From Chitinophagaceae bacterium UBA3430 (GTDB taxonomy: Bacteria; Bacteroidota; Bacteroidia; Chitinophagales; Chitinophagaceae): a DNA stretch of 19,466 nt. Made by a program: the position numbers and the translations under genes. The notes beneath the pieces were generated by a model, which was not told the DNA's origin, did not search any database, and saw only the letters and a program-made list of their open reading frames with translations. This document shows, piece after piece, positions 5,715 to 15,120 of this stretch (positions within the stretch are counted from its first letter, which is position 1; every line of letters starts with the position of its first letter). The stretch lies in NCBI GenBank assembly GCA_002378975.1, contig DFST01000099.1, positions 1-19,466 on the forward strand, written 5' to 3'.

Positions 5715-7490
5715 TTACCAGCTTGTGTTTTGGATGAGGTTCTTGTTCTTATCGAGCTCACCTTGTGGAATGGGCCATAGTTTGTACCTCGGATTCTGAT
5801 TGGCACGTGTTTGTACACGAGTCTTCAGACGCTTGGGTACACTGACCGTATAGTCGGGAATGTCGTTGTTGTCGAAAGTGGGTGTTTCAGCAGGAACCGC
5901 AGGGTCCAAGGACACGCCCACGACCGGGAAACTGTTTGCTTGAGTGTAGAGATCCCAGCGCCGCAGATCGATCAAACGCTGACCCTCTCCCGCTAACTCC
6001 ACCGCACGCTCGCGACGGATCTGCTGACGAAGAGAAGCTTGTGATCCGGTAGCGATCGCCGGCATACCGGCCCGAGCGCGAACGGCATTCAACGCGGCAA
6101 ACAAAGTCGCGTCGATCTCATTCAATTCAGCCTTGGCTTCGGCATACATCAATAAAATATCTGCATAACGCAAATTGATATAGCCGGTTTTGGTTTCCCA
6201 AGAATATTGAGTGGAGTCGTTATACTTTCTCCAAATATATCCTACCCCACCACTGGATCCGGTTGCCCCGGCAAACCAAGGAGAAGCCAGATAGCCGATC
6301 CAATCGATATTACCTGTTACGTTATCGTATACGTTGGTATTCCAATTGAATTTCCGACGTGTGTTGGAATAAATATTGAAGACGGTACGCTCCTTGGGCT
6401 GCACATACGGTAACGCCGGTGTTTTGGAGGTATTATGAACCATGGTATCTCCCTGCATGTAGAGCGTCCAACGCAAACGAGGATCGCGGTTCGCAGAAGG
6501 AGCGGCCGGACTGTACACCGCAGACTGATCGATACGCTTACCATCGATGCCCTCGAACTTGTCAACCAATACCTGCGAAGGGAAATGGCTGCTCTGAGAG
6601 GTTCCTACCTGACGAGGAATGGTCAACACCGTCAACCAATTTTGCGGATCCAATACATCGGTCGGATAGGTTTGTACGAACATACACTCCCGATTCACGT
6701 TGGCACGCTGTCCGGCCAACACGAACAAATCGGTATAGCGTGGATTCAATCCGTACTGACCTCCGTCGATCACGGCTTTGGTTGCGTTCTTGGCCGTAGA
6801 CCAATCACTGACCAATAAAGCGAGCTTGGCTTTTACGGCCAAGGCAGCGCCTTTGTTAACACGGCCATAGGTGATGATCGGTGCAGCACCGGCTTGATCG
6901 AAAAATTGCGCCGCTTCATCCAGATCGGTATACAAAGCAGCTACGGCTTGCGCTACAGGTGTGCGTCCGATGGTTTCGTATTGATCGGGCGTGAGCGGTT
7001 GTTGGAAAAATACCGGATCACCGAACCATCCCATGATGTTATAATAGCCCCAGGCACGAAGCGTCAAAGCCTCCGCACGCATTCGCTTATAGCTAGCGGC
7101 TGATACATTGGCCTCTCCTTTTTTCATCCCTTCGAGCAAGATGTTGGCGCGGGTCACCAATTTATACGCCTGCGTCCAGGCCGTAGAAGGCAAACTATTG
7201 CTAATTAAGAACGGACCTCCATCGCCCATGGCGACCTGGTCTTCGGCATTGCCGGTTCGCTTGATGGCCAGATCGGTCGTAGCCTCAATAGCAAAAAGCA
7301 ACGGAGTGTTGTTGGGGAACGCCCAGAAAGAAGCGGCATAAACACCGTTCAGTCCGAGGTCCATTTCCGCTTCCGTTTGAAAGAACGTAGCGGAAGACGC
7401 ACTGTCGAGGGGTTGCCGATCGAGAAATTTACTACAACCGGCGAACAAGCCCAGCGAGGCGACAAACAGGATCGATACTATCTTTTTCAT
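5715..7490 (-). CDS. SusD/RagB-family outer-membrane glycan-binding lipoprotein
   Basis: This 591-residue protein has a lipoprotein signal peptide with lipobox LFAGC (C19), followed by SKFLDRQPLDSASSATFFQ, a classic SusD start. Further family marks are AEALTLRAWGYYNI in the TPR-like helical part, RRERAVELAGEGQRLIDLRRWDL near residue 500 and the C-terminal LWPIPQGELDKN. SusD proteins form the lid on a SusC porin and capture the substrate at the cell surface (family knowledge). The stop of susC lies 19 nt upstream, so the two form the usual coupled pair. The length is within the normal range and no frameshift is seen. The ligand cannot be read from the sequence; the neighbouring genes point to an N-acyl amino sugar or an oligosaccharide containing one. 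Confidence 0.96.
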   Translation of the reverse strand: MKKIVSILFVASLGLFAGCSKFLDRQPLDSASSATFFQTEAEMDLGLNGVYAASFWAFPNNTPLLFAIEATTDLAIKRTGNAEDQVAMGDGGPFLISNSLPSTAWTQAYKLVTRANILLEGMKKGEANVSAASYKRMRAEALTLRAWGYYNIMGWFGDPVFFQQPLTPDQYETIGRTPVAQAVAALYTDLDEAAQFFDQAGAAPIITYGRVNKGAALAVKAKLALLVSDWSTAKNATKAVIDGGQYGLNPRYTDLFVLAGQRANVNRECMFVQTYPTDVLDPQNWLTVLTIPRQVGTSQSSHFPSQVLVDKFEGIDGKRIDQSAVYSPAAPSANRDPRLRWTLYMQGDTMVHNTSKTPALPYVQPKERTVFNIYSNTRRKFNWNTNVYDNVTGNIDWIGYLASPWFAGATGSSGGVGYIWRKYNDSTQYSWETKTGYINLRYADILLMYAEAKAELNEIDATLFAALNAVRARAGMPAIATGSQASLRQQIRRERAVELAGEGQRLIDLRRWDLYTQANSFPVVGVSLDPAVPAETPTFDNNDIPDYTVSVPKRLKTRVQTRANQNPRYKLWPIPQGELDKNKNLIQNTSW

Positions 7491-7509
7491 GATTCGCTGT
7501 TTTGTTGGA

Positions 7510-10500
7510 TTAGAAGTTGAGGTTTACACCGGCCGTGATCGTACGCATAAGCGGATAGAACTCGGCAGTTTGACTGTTGATTTCCGGATCGAAACCATCC
7601 CAGGCCTTGGTGAATGTGAGTACGTTCTGCGCACTTACATAGAGTTTGGCACTGCGAATGCCCGCCTTCTTGAGGAAGGTCTCTGGCAAACGATAGGCCA
7701 GATTCAGGTTTTTGATTCGGAAGAAAGATGCATCGCGGATCCACTGCGAAGACGCCACGTAGTTATTACCTCCGAGACCAGAAGGCAATAAGCGAGGGAA
7801 ACGCGCATCGGGATTGCTGGGCGTCCAGTAATCTTTGTGCATCGACAACAAGGAAGCGGCAAAATCAGCACTCGCAAATGGAACAGCACCCGTACCGCTG
7901 TAATAATTACTGCGCTTTCCAACCCCTTGACCGAAGATGTTCAGATCGAAACGACCATAACTCAGATTCAGGTTCACGCTGTATTCGTAGCGAGGGAAAT
8001 TGTTTCCAACAAAAGTCCGGTCGAAGGCATCCACCTTTCCATCGGGCTTGCCGTCCACGCCACTGATATCGGCGTATTTCACATCACCGGGTTTCGGACC
8101 GATGGTCGGGTTGGCACTCCAGGGAATACCGAACTGAACCGGGGATGCTTTGATGTCATTCGAATCGCTGAAATAGCCCATGGACTGATAACCGAAGTAC
8201 GACCAGAGCGCTTGACCAGGAGCCGAACGGATCGAACCGCCGTCCAAGAATGGAACACCTGGCAAGGTCTTCACCTTATTCTTCACATCGGAGATCATGG
8301 CAGTCACATCCATTTTCAGCTTATTGAAGTTCTTCTTGTAATTCAAGCTGAACTCCCAACCCTGATTCTGCATGGTACCGGCATTTACAAAAGGCGCACT
8401 CAATCCAACATAAGCGGGGATGGGACGCACCAACAACATGTCGGAGATCTGACGATCGTAATAATCAAACGTAATGGAGAGATTATTCTTGAAGGTCACT
8501 TCCGCACCAATGTTCTGTTGCATTGATTTTTCCCAAGAGATAGTCGGGTTCGGCGCATCCAACAATGCATAACCCAAGGTCGTCACGTTGTTGAGGTAGG
8601 TATTGGTACCATTGTTGGGATTTGAATAGGTACCCGTAGCGAAATTGACCGCAAAGGGATAGATTTCCGGCAACGCCTGATTACCCAAGCTTCCGATCGA
8701 TCCGCGGAGTTTGGCGAACGTGATGAACTTCGAGAAGGGGAAGAACTTCTCCTTCGAAACGATCCAGCCCGCAGAGGCCGAGGGGAAAAAGCCCCACTGC
8801 TTATCCAACTCCTGAGAAAAACGAGAGGATCCATCGTACCGTCCGTTCATCTCGAAGAAATACTTATCGGCCAAACTATAATTGAATCGAGAATAGAATC
8901 CGGCCAAGGCCGTTTCATAAGCAGAACCGGAGTTGTTTAGGTTCGCCGCTCCCAAGCCCAGATAAGGCTGATTGGGATTCAGGAAACCGGTACGCGAAGC
9001 ACCAATCCCCGAGTAGGTGAACTCTTCGGTCTGTGCACCCGCCAACAACTTGAAGTTGCTTTGGCCTACCCGAGCCGAGTACGTAGCCTGCGCCAAATAA
9101 GTGGTACGGATGTTGGTGGAATAAGACTCAGACAAAGAAGTAGTACCCGGCCAAACTCCGATCTTATCATAATTGCGCGTAACTACATTGGGTACATAGA
9201 TGTCGGCGTTCTTTACGAATGACTTGTTGTTCGGCACCCAATACTCCCGTGCCCAAGAAGCTTCCAGTTCAACGTTGTTGATCGGACGATAGTTGATGCC
9301 GATCTTAGACAGGATCGAGTTGGTCTTGGTAAAAGCAGTACCAGCAGCCTCGGCCATGGCCAACGGATTTCGGTTGTTGGTCTGACCGGCTGTTCCATAC
9401 ATACCCGGACCAAATTTCGCCGCACCGATCGCCGGCAAACCGATCGCCTGACGAATGATGAACTCAGCCGTTCCGGTCGAAGGATTGATGGTCTTGCTAT
9501 TATTGATATTCAAAACCGCGTTGATGCTCAACCGATCATTGATCTTGAAATCGGGATTAATCCGAATATCATATTTGGTGAAACTGTTGTTGGGGATCAA
9601 TCCCTGCTGATTCAAATACGTGATGGACGCAAACAAACTGGTATTGTCACCGCCCGAGTTCAAGGTCACGTTGTGGTTCTGCATCAGTCCGCTGTTGGTC
9701 AGCAACAGATCCACCCAGTCGTTGTTGATCACATCCAAATTATTATGCGGGAATTCCTTGTATTGGTCGATCAGCGACTGCGGATATAAAAACGCATTGG
9801 CATTGCCGGTACGATTTTGCTCGGCCAAGTTGCTCAACTCCATGTGCTCAATGGCAGTGGTACGCTTCGGAAGGGCCGTGGCTTGTTGTTTGGTCAAGAA
9901 AGCGTTGTAAGAAAGTTGAACGCCTTTGGTTTTTGCGCGACGGGTCTTCACCAGAATCACCCCGTTGGCTGCGCGCGTACCATAGATGGCGGTAGAAGCC
10001 GCATCCTTGAGAATGGTAATGCTCTCGATCGCATTGGGATCGATGGCATCCAAACTCGATACCACTCCGTCAACCATGATCAACGGACTCTGTCCAGCGT
10101 AAATGGATCCCAATCCACGAATGCGAATGGACGCACCATCAGCACCGGGACGACCCGATTGCTGCTGAACGGTAACACCCGGCGCCAATCCTTGCAACAG
10201 GTTGCTGGTGGTGGACACCTGACGCTTGAGGAGTTCCTCTTGCTTCAACGTGACGACCGAACCGGTAATAGCCGCTTTCTTTTGCTGACCATAACCGACT
10301 ACGACCACTTCCGACAAATTCGTATTGACGGATTTCATTTGAACAGAAACAGCGCTACCCTCCACTTTCACGTTTTGCGACTCCAGTCCTACGCCGCTAA
10401 ACACGAGGGTTTCTCCCTTCTGTACCGAAATGGTGAAATCTCCGGCTGAATTGGTGATGGTTCCGGCAGGCTTACCCTTTACCGAGACGGAAACGCCCTC

Positions 10501-10611
10501 AAGGCCATTTCCGCCGGCATCGGTCACCTTACCGGTCACTTTTAAATTCTGTGCCCAAACCGCTGCCCACACGAAGAGCAACATCGAACACAAAAGGCTT
10601 GCTTTTTTCAT
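7510..10611 (-). CDS. SusC/RagA-family TonB-dependent transporter
   Basis: A 1033-residue outer-membrane transporter. From the ATG at 10611 there is a signal peptide ending at about VWAQ, a carboxypeptidase-regulatory-like domain (about 22-95, TGKVTDAGGNGLEGVSVSVK), a TonB-box-like segment VVVVGYGQQKK, and the plug domain with SIRIRGLGSI, PLIMVDGV, SITILKDAAS and AIYGTRAANGVILVKT. A long beta-barrel follows and ends in the aromatic GVNLNF. It imports glycans into the periplasm with TonB-ExbBD energy, together with SusD (family knowledge). The gene begins 27 nt after the oxidoreductase stop and is followed 19 nt later by susD, so it is internal to the operon. An in-frame TTG two codons upstream is less likely than the ATG. 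Confidence 0.97.
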   Translation of the reverse strand: MKKASLLCSMLLFVWAAVWAQNLKVTGKVTDAGGNGLEGVSVSVKGKPAGTITNSAGDFTISVQKGETLVFSGVGLESQNVKVEGSAVSVQMKSVNTNLSEVVVVGYGQQKKAAITGSVVTLKQEELLKRQVSTTSNLLQGLAPGVTVQQQSGRPGADGASIRIRGLGSIYAGQSPLIMVDGVVSSLDAIDPNAIESITILKDAASTAIYGTRAANGVILVKTRRAKTKGVQLSYNAFLTKQQATALPKRTTAIEHMELSNLAEQNRTGNANAFLYPQSLIDQYKEFPHNNLDVINNDWVDLLLTNSGLMQNHNVTLNSGGDNTSLFASITYLNQQGLIPNNSFTKYDIRINPDFKINDRLSINAVLNINNSKTINPSTGTAEFIIRQAIGLPAIGAAKFGPGMYGTAGQTNNRNPLAMAEAAGTAFTKTNSILSKIGINYRPINNVELEASWAREYWVPNNKSFVKNADIYVPNVVTRNYDKIGVWPGTTSLSESYSTNIRTTYLAQATYSARVGQSNFKLLAGAQTEEFTYSGIGASRTGFLNPNQPYLGLGAANLNNSGSAYETALAGFYSRFNYSLADKYFFEMNGRYDGSSRFSQELDKQWGFFPSASAGWIVSKEKFFPFSKFITFAKLRGSIGSLGNQALPEIYPFAVNFATGTYSNPNNGTNTYLNNVTTLGYALLDAPNPTISWEKSMQQNIGAEVTFKNNLSITFDYYDRQISDMLLVRPIPAYVGLSAPFVNAGTMQNQGWEFSLNYKKNFNKLKMDVTAMISDVKNKVKTLPGVPFLDGGSIRSAPGQALWSYFGYQSMGYFSDSNDIKASPVQFGIPWSANPTIGPKPGDVKYADISGVDGKPDGKVDAFDRTFVGNNFPRYEYSVNLNLSYGRFDLNIFGQGVGKRSNYYSGTGAVPFASADFAASLLSMHKDYWTPSNPDARFPRLLPSGLGGNNYVASSQWIRDASFFRIKNLNLAYRLPETFLKKAGIRSAKLYVSAQNVLTFTKAWDGFDPEINSQTAEFYPLMRTITAGVNLNF

Positions 10612-10638
10612 AAACAATCGTTTTTGGATGGTTGGTTT

Positions 10639-12522
10639 TTATAGTGATGAAATATTCCCTTGATGATTGACGGACCGCAAACGAAATGGATTTACCCAAC
10701 GGTCCAATACGACAGCCAATTCAATACGGCGCAACGAACGATTCGGATCCCAACTCGGAAATCCCGCATCGACATAGATCTCGTTCAATCGTTGTTCGGA
10801 TGGCTTGCTGTTCGTGAATGCCTCCAATACCCACAACAGATCACGCCCCGTTACGACCGCGAGCATGTCTCTTCCGGGTTGATTGCTCAGATACGGCTTC
10901 AATCCGGGCCACAACTGGCCCCAGGTCATGGTTGAATCGGCATCGAACCAAGTTCGATTCGCCCAACCCGAAGGCTGCAATCTTCCTCGAAGAATTCCCG
11001 TAGCGCCTATGTGCTGAATTGATACAAAATGCGGATGCGCCGGTGTGATGTCGGCATACGGCATCAAATACGCCTTTGCATCCAACAAAGCTTGTTGAAC
11101 CTCCCGAACCGGAATGGTTGCAGCCGGTTGATTCGCGAGCGCGGCTTTCGCGGCCAGCAAGCCCGCTGCTTGTCCGGTCAACAACACACAAGGTTGCAAA
11201 CGCGTCGTACCATTCACCACATTGCTAACACTGATCGATTTCTCCGCAGCAATAATTCCGGTGACCGTTTTTGGAATCAACGAACCCAGTGGCACAATGA
11301 AAGAAGGAATCGGATAAAAACCCAAGTGCTGAGGCGCATTCGGATTCTTCCGATGATGATGATCGATGGGATAATCACCCACGGCAATGCCGGTACGATA
11401 CAGCGATTCTTCTTCCCGGAAAGGCTGGGCAATGTGTTGCACTTTAAATCGGGTCAAGCCATGCATCCGACGAGACTCCCGATGGTACGGAATCAACGGC
11501 AGCCGATCGGCTGTCGGAAATTCGTCATCCGCCAATCCAAAATGACGAAAGCCCAATTGGGTCTGCAGAAAATAGATAAATCGATAAGTCTGCTGCTTGG
11601 CCGAATCCAGATCGATCAACCGCTGCGAGGGCGAACGATCAATCAAATTCAAGTAAATATCATTGCCATGACCGGGCCAGTTGATCATGTACTTGCGGTT
11701 GGGCAATTGCCCATAGGTCATCATTTTCTTGGCATCCACATTGGGTTGAATGCGCGTTTTATCCGTGTAATAATCGGTACACGAACCATCGAATTCTTGG
11801 GGATCGTAGTTTTTAGGACGAACGATGGTGCAATCGGCCTTCGAGCCATAGTCCTTCAGGATCACGGCATAGGTAAGATCTTGAATGATGTCATTCGAAG
11901 CCGGAACGTTCACATCTTCACCGGTGAGCGAACTCGCTTCCATACCCACATCAAACGGAATGCCCGCTAACGCGATCGCATCGCCCAGCTCGGTCGCATC
12001 CACCACCTGACGAGCCCGCACCGTCAACTTCTTACCTGATTTTGAATGCTTGAACCAAGCCCCTTCAACTCGATTTCCCTTTTTCAATACCCCCATCAAT
12101 ACATAACCATGCAAAACCTGCAGCTTGGATTCACGAGCCGCCAGGGATTTGAAAATACTATCGCCCACATGAGGCTCGAATAAAGTGTTGCTCACCCAAC
12201 CCGTCGCAACCCGATTGGGGCCACCGTATACTTTATACAACTGATCCCGAAACTCGGCCCACAGACCCGATGGAAGCATATGATTCCCATCGGTAGCAGA
12301 AACACCCGCCGCCGTCATCATGCCTCCCAACCAAGGAGTGGGCTCCACAATCAACGTCTTTGCTCCGGAACGCGCTGATTGTATACCGGCTGCCGTACCG
12401 CCCGTACCACCGCCAATGACCAGTACATCGACCGAACGACGCGATTGAGCATGCGCGAATCCACCCAGTGTCAAAGACCCAAGCAGCAGTAAAGTCAGGC
12501 GATATGTTTTAATGGACTTCAC
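10639..12522 (-). CDS. Secreted FAD-dependent oxidoreductase (FAD_oxidored family)
   Basis: This 627-residue protein has a signal peptide (1-26, cleavage near AHAQ) and an FAD-binding Rossmann fold: VDVLVIGGGTGGTAAG (31-46), with GxGxxG at 37-42 and the ribose-binding Glu at 60. A further mark is the WLGGMMTAAGVSATDG segment. The family is often mislabelled xanthan lyase. The C-terminal ~100 residues (TMTWGQLWPGLKPYL, then RSLRRIELAVVLDRWVNPF) look like an S-layer-homology-type repeat. The start is GTG, and the GTGA sequence overlaps the epimerase stop by 4 nt, indicating translational coupling. The product would act in the periplasm or at the surface on a sugar or sugar conjugate (inference). 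The electron acceptor and exact substrate are unknown. Confidence 0.9.
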   Translation of the reverse strand: MKSIKTYRLTLLLLGSLTLGGFAHAQSRRSVDVLVIGGGTGGTAAGIQSARSGAKTLIVEPTPWLGGMMTAAGVSATDGNHMLPSGLWAEFRDQLYKVYGGPNRVATGWVSNTLFEPHVGDSIFKSLAARESKLQVLHGYVLMGVLKKGNRVEGAWFKHSKSGKKLTVRARQVVDATELGDAIALAGIPFDVGMEASSLTGEDVNVPASNDIIQDLTYAVILKDYGSKADCTIVRPKNYDPQEFDGSCTDYYTDKTRIQPNVDAKKMMTYGQLPNRKYMINWPGHGNDIYLNLIDRSPSQRLIDLDSAKQQTYRFIYFLQTQLGFRHFGLADDEFPTADRLPLIPYHRESRRMHGLTRFKVQHIAQPFREEESLYRTGIAVGDYPIDHHHRKNPNAPQHLGFYPIPSFIVPLGSLIPKTVTGIIAAEKSISVSNVVNGTTRLQPCVLLTGQAAGLLAAKAALANQPAATIPVREVQQALLDAKAYLMPYADITPAHPHFVSIQHIGATGILRGRLQPSGWANRTWFDADSTMTWGQLWPGLKPYLSNQPGRDMLAVVTGRDLLWVLEAFTNSKPSEQRLNEIYVDAGFPSWDPNRSLRRIELAVVLDRWVNPFRLRSVNHQGNISSL

Positions 12523-13721
12523 TCGTTGGGGGAAAGTTGCGATAAGGTTTTATGTACCTGATACAGCGAACGCGGAATATGAAAACAACCTTTCCATTTG
12601 CCGCCCTTCAAGGGCAACAACACTTCACCGCGCCGATTCAAATAACCAAACCACTCTCCATGCGGCTCGTCGCGGAAATGCGACCAGGTATATTGATGCA
12701 CCCGCTCAAACCAATCGGCACAACGCGGATCACCCGTAAGCACATACGCCTTGGCCAATCCGACCAAGGTCTCTACATGTACCCACCAGAGCTTCTGATC
12801 CCATTCCAATTGCTGCGGCGGATGACCATGAATATCTAAGAAATAAAAAATGCCTCCATGCTCCCGATCCCAACCATACTCCAATGTATGCAACAGAATG
12901 TCTTTGGCTTTCTCGATCAATGCCGGATCGTTGAATCGCTTCCCCAAGTCCATGATGAACCACATGGCCTCAATGGCATGACCCGGATTCAATACGCGTC
13001 CCTCAAAACTGTCACTGGGCTTACCATCCGGATGCACATTCTCCAGGATCAATCCGGAATCCGATTGATAAAAAATATTCATGATCTGGTCAACCACCTG
13101 AGGCGCAAACTCATTCACGCGGTCGGCACCGATCAAATGCTCCAACTCCAAGGAGAGGTTGCACAAGATCATGGGTAAACTGAAATTCTTTAGCGGACGC
13201 GTACCCGGAAAGGCTTTGTTGTAACTACCCTTCCAGTTGTCCTGACGCTTCAAAATATTCTCGAACGTATCCAACGCGATCTGCTTCCACTCGTCGCGCG
13301 GATTGATCCGATCCAAGGCCGCAAACGCCATCGTAGCAAAACAATCACTAAATATATTATAGGGCTGCACCAACGGTTTCCCCTCGGCCGTCAACGAGAA
13401 ATACCAATTGCCCTCCGCATCCCGACCATGTCGCTTTAAAAATTCCGCCCCCAACAAAGCCATGTGCAACCATTCGGGGTTGGGCTCCAGGTGCTTATAC
13501 ATATAACTATAACACCAAACCTGGCGACCTTGCAACCAGACAAATTTGTCGGTATCAAACACCTTTCCATAGCGATCCAAACAAGTGAAAAAACCTCCGT
13601 TGCGCTCGTCCCGACTATGCTGCACCCAAAAAGGAAGAATATTATCCTTCAATTCAGATAAATACAGATCACTGTAACGCGAAATACCCACAGAAGCTAC
13701 CGGAGCAGCGTTGGCTAACAT
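12519..13721 (-). CDS. N-acylglucosamine 2-epimerase (AGE) family protein
   Basis: A 400-residue (alpha/alpha)6-barrel protein. Family motifs include WLQGRQVWCYSYMY (62-75), YNIFSDCFA (121-129), EGRVLNPGHAIEAMW (240-254, H248), EWDQKLWWVHVETL (306-319) and KWKGCFHIPR (375-384, H381). The two His correspond by motif to the active-site His of characterised AGE proteins. Members interconvert GlcNAc and ManNAc, or epimerise disaccharides such as cellobiose (family knowledge), and sequence alone does not separate these. The ATG at 13721 is preferred over an upstream TTG. There is no signal peptide, so it is cytoplasmic. It is the first gene of the operon, next to a divergent ROK repressor, and is coupled to the oxidoreductase. 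An amino-sugar role fits the context best. Confidence 0.92.
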   Translation of the reverse strand: MLANAAPVASVGISRYSDLYLSELKDNILPFWVQHSRDERNGGFFTCLDRYGKVFDTDKFVWLQGRQVWCYSYMYKHLEPNPEWLHMALLGAEFLKRHGRDAEGNWYFSLTAEGKPLVQPYNIFSDCFATMAFAALDRINPRDEWKQIALDTFENILKRQDNWKGSYNKAFPGTRPLKNFSLPMILCNLSLELEHLIGADRVNEFAPQVVDQIMNIFYQSDSGLILENVHPDGKPSDSFEGRVLNPGHAIEAMWFIMDLGKRFNDPALIEKAKDILLHTLEYGWDREHGGIFYFLDIHGHPPQQLEWDQKLWWVHVETLVGLAKAYVLTGDPRCADWFERVHQYTWSHFRDEPHGEWFGYLNRRGEVLLPLKGGKWKGCFHIPRSLYQVHKTLSQLSPNE

Positions 13722-13887
13722 GACAAGCAATTAGGTTTGATGGACGAGAACTTTCAAAAGAACATAAATTATTTAAATAATCAACAGTACTTTTTAATTT
13801 ATTTTATTAATTGTTTAGTTTTTACCCCGATTTCTGGTAAAATCTTTAGATTGCCTTCCCGGCACGATCAAGCCGGATTCTTAGCGA
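13722..13887. promoter_or_regulatory. Divergent promoter region with candidate operators
   Basis: This 166-nt A+T-rich gap separates the leftward epimerase operon from the rightward ROK gene, so it must hold both promoters. Visible structures are a perfect 14-bp palindrome ATTATTTAAATAAT (13768-13781), an inverted repeat TTTTACC/GGTAAAA with a 9-nt spacer (13820-13842), and AATCT/AGATT around TT (13841-13852). ROK repressors bind A+T-rich palindromes (family knowledge), so the first is a good candidate operator. The assignment to the adjacent ROK protein is inference. Confidence 0.5.
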
Positions 13888-15120
13888 ATGGCCAGCCACT
13901 TACGTCTTTTTGAAGTCTTCAGCGACGAGAACGCCTCCGGGGTGGCCTTTAAAAATAGGTCACTTAAGAGACTGATAATCAATTTTATAGATCAAAATGG
14001 CCATTCCACCATCAACGAACTCAGCCGGGAGTTGAACACGAGTGTGCCCAAGATCACCAGCTTGGTCAATGAATTGATTGAGGATGGGCTGCTGAAGGAC
14101 GACGGAAAATTCGACTCAACCGGAGGCAGAAGGGCCAGTATTTACGGGCTGGTTTCGGAGGCCTGCTATTTCATTGGGGTGGACGTGAAGCGATATTATG
14201 TGAATCTGGGCATGCTGAACTTCAAGAAGCACCTGGTGAACTTGAAAGAGAAGATCCCCTTCAAATTGGAAAATACACCCGAGTCGCTGCAGCAGTTATT
14301 GACGATCATTCGGGAATTCATCGACGAACAGAAGATCCGAGATGACAAGATCTTAAGCGTCGGAATCAACTTATCGGGGCGCATCAACCACACAAACGGA
14401 TATAGTTACAGTTACTTCCACTTTCACGAAGAACCGTTGGCTACGGTCATTGAACGGGAGATTGGTTTACCCGTCGTACTGGAAAATGACTCGCGGGCCA
14501 TGGCCTATGGAGAATATTGCGGAACCGAAAATCAGAATCGCCGTCACGTATTGTACGTGAACATGGACTACGGGATCGGTCTGGGTATTTTGATCGACGG
14601 AAAACTGTACTACGGTAAATCAGGATTCAGCGGTGAGTTCGGTCACATCCCGTTCTTCGACAACGAGATTCTTTGTCACTGCGGGAAAAAAGGATGCCTG
14701 GAGACGGAAGCATCCGGGTTGGCACTCATTCGGAAATTCAGAGAACGGATCGAACAAGGGTCTACTTCTTCCGCCATGCGAAAGAAAAAAGAGGTCAGCG
14801 AGATCACGCTGCTGGACATCATTCAAGCCGCAAAGAATGAAGATATACTCTCCATCGAGATCTTGGCCGAACTGGGAGAAAAACTAGGGAAAGGAATCGC
14901 CATGCTCATCAACGTATTCAATCCGGAATTGATGGTCCTCGGCGGAACCCTATCCGAAACGGGCGATTACCTGCGACTTCCCATTCGAAGTGCTGTCAAC
15001 AAATACTCATTAAGCCTAGTGAATAGTGATACGCAACTGACGCTCTCCAAACTCGGAGAAAAAGCCGGTGTTATGGGCGCTTGTCTCATCGCCCGAAACA
15101 AAGTGCTGTATCGTTACTGA
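13888..15120 (+). CDS. ROK-family transcriptional repressor (NagC-like)
   Basis: This 410-residue protein has an N-terminal winged-helix DNA-binding part (about 22-88, STINELSRELNTSVPKITSLVNELIEDGLL, then GGRRAS). A ROK sugar-sensing domain follows, with ENDSRAMAYGEY (199-210), YGIGLGILIDGKL and SGEFGHIP. Zinc ligands are H253, C263, C265 and C270 (CHCGKKGCLE). The usual ATP-binding DxGGT near the start of the domain is replaced by VDVKRYYVN, so it is a regulator and not a kinase. ROK regulators respond to sugars or sugar phosphates (family knowledge). Divergent placement from the epimerase operon suggests that it controls it. Its 3' end overlaps the DUF420 gene tail-to-tail by 7 nt. Confidence 0.93.
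   Translation: MASHLRLFEVFSDENASGVAFKNRSLKRLIINFIDQNGHSTINELSRELNTSVPKITSLVNELIEDGLLKDDGKFDSTGGRRASIYGLVSEACYFIGVDVKRYYVNLGMLNFKKHLVNLKEKIPFKLENTPESLQQLLTIIREFIDEQKIRDDKILSVGINLSGRINHTNGYSYSYFHFHEEPLATVIEREIGLPVVLENDSRAMAYGEYCGTENQNRRHVLYVNMDYGIGLGILIDGKLYYGKSGFSGEFGHIPFFDNEILCHCGKKGCLETEASGLALIRKFRERIEQGSTSSAMRKKKEVSEITLLDIIQAAKNEDILSIEILAELGEKLGKGIAMLINVFNPELMVLGGTLSETGDYLRLPIRSAVNKYSLSLVNSDTQLTLSKLGEKAGVMGACLIARNKVLYRY

Noticed and set aside
7837..8526. 229-codon open frame on the plus strand opposite susC
   Set aside because: It is fully antisense to a clear SusC gene, and its translation shows no recognisable motif.
11029..11970. Long open frame (313 codons) on the plus strand opposite the FAD oxidoreductase
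   Set aside because: It is rich in Arg, His and Gln without any domain pattern, and lies wholly inside a well-supported gene on the other strand. It is a codon-use shadow.
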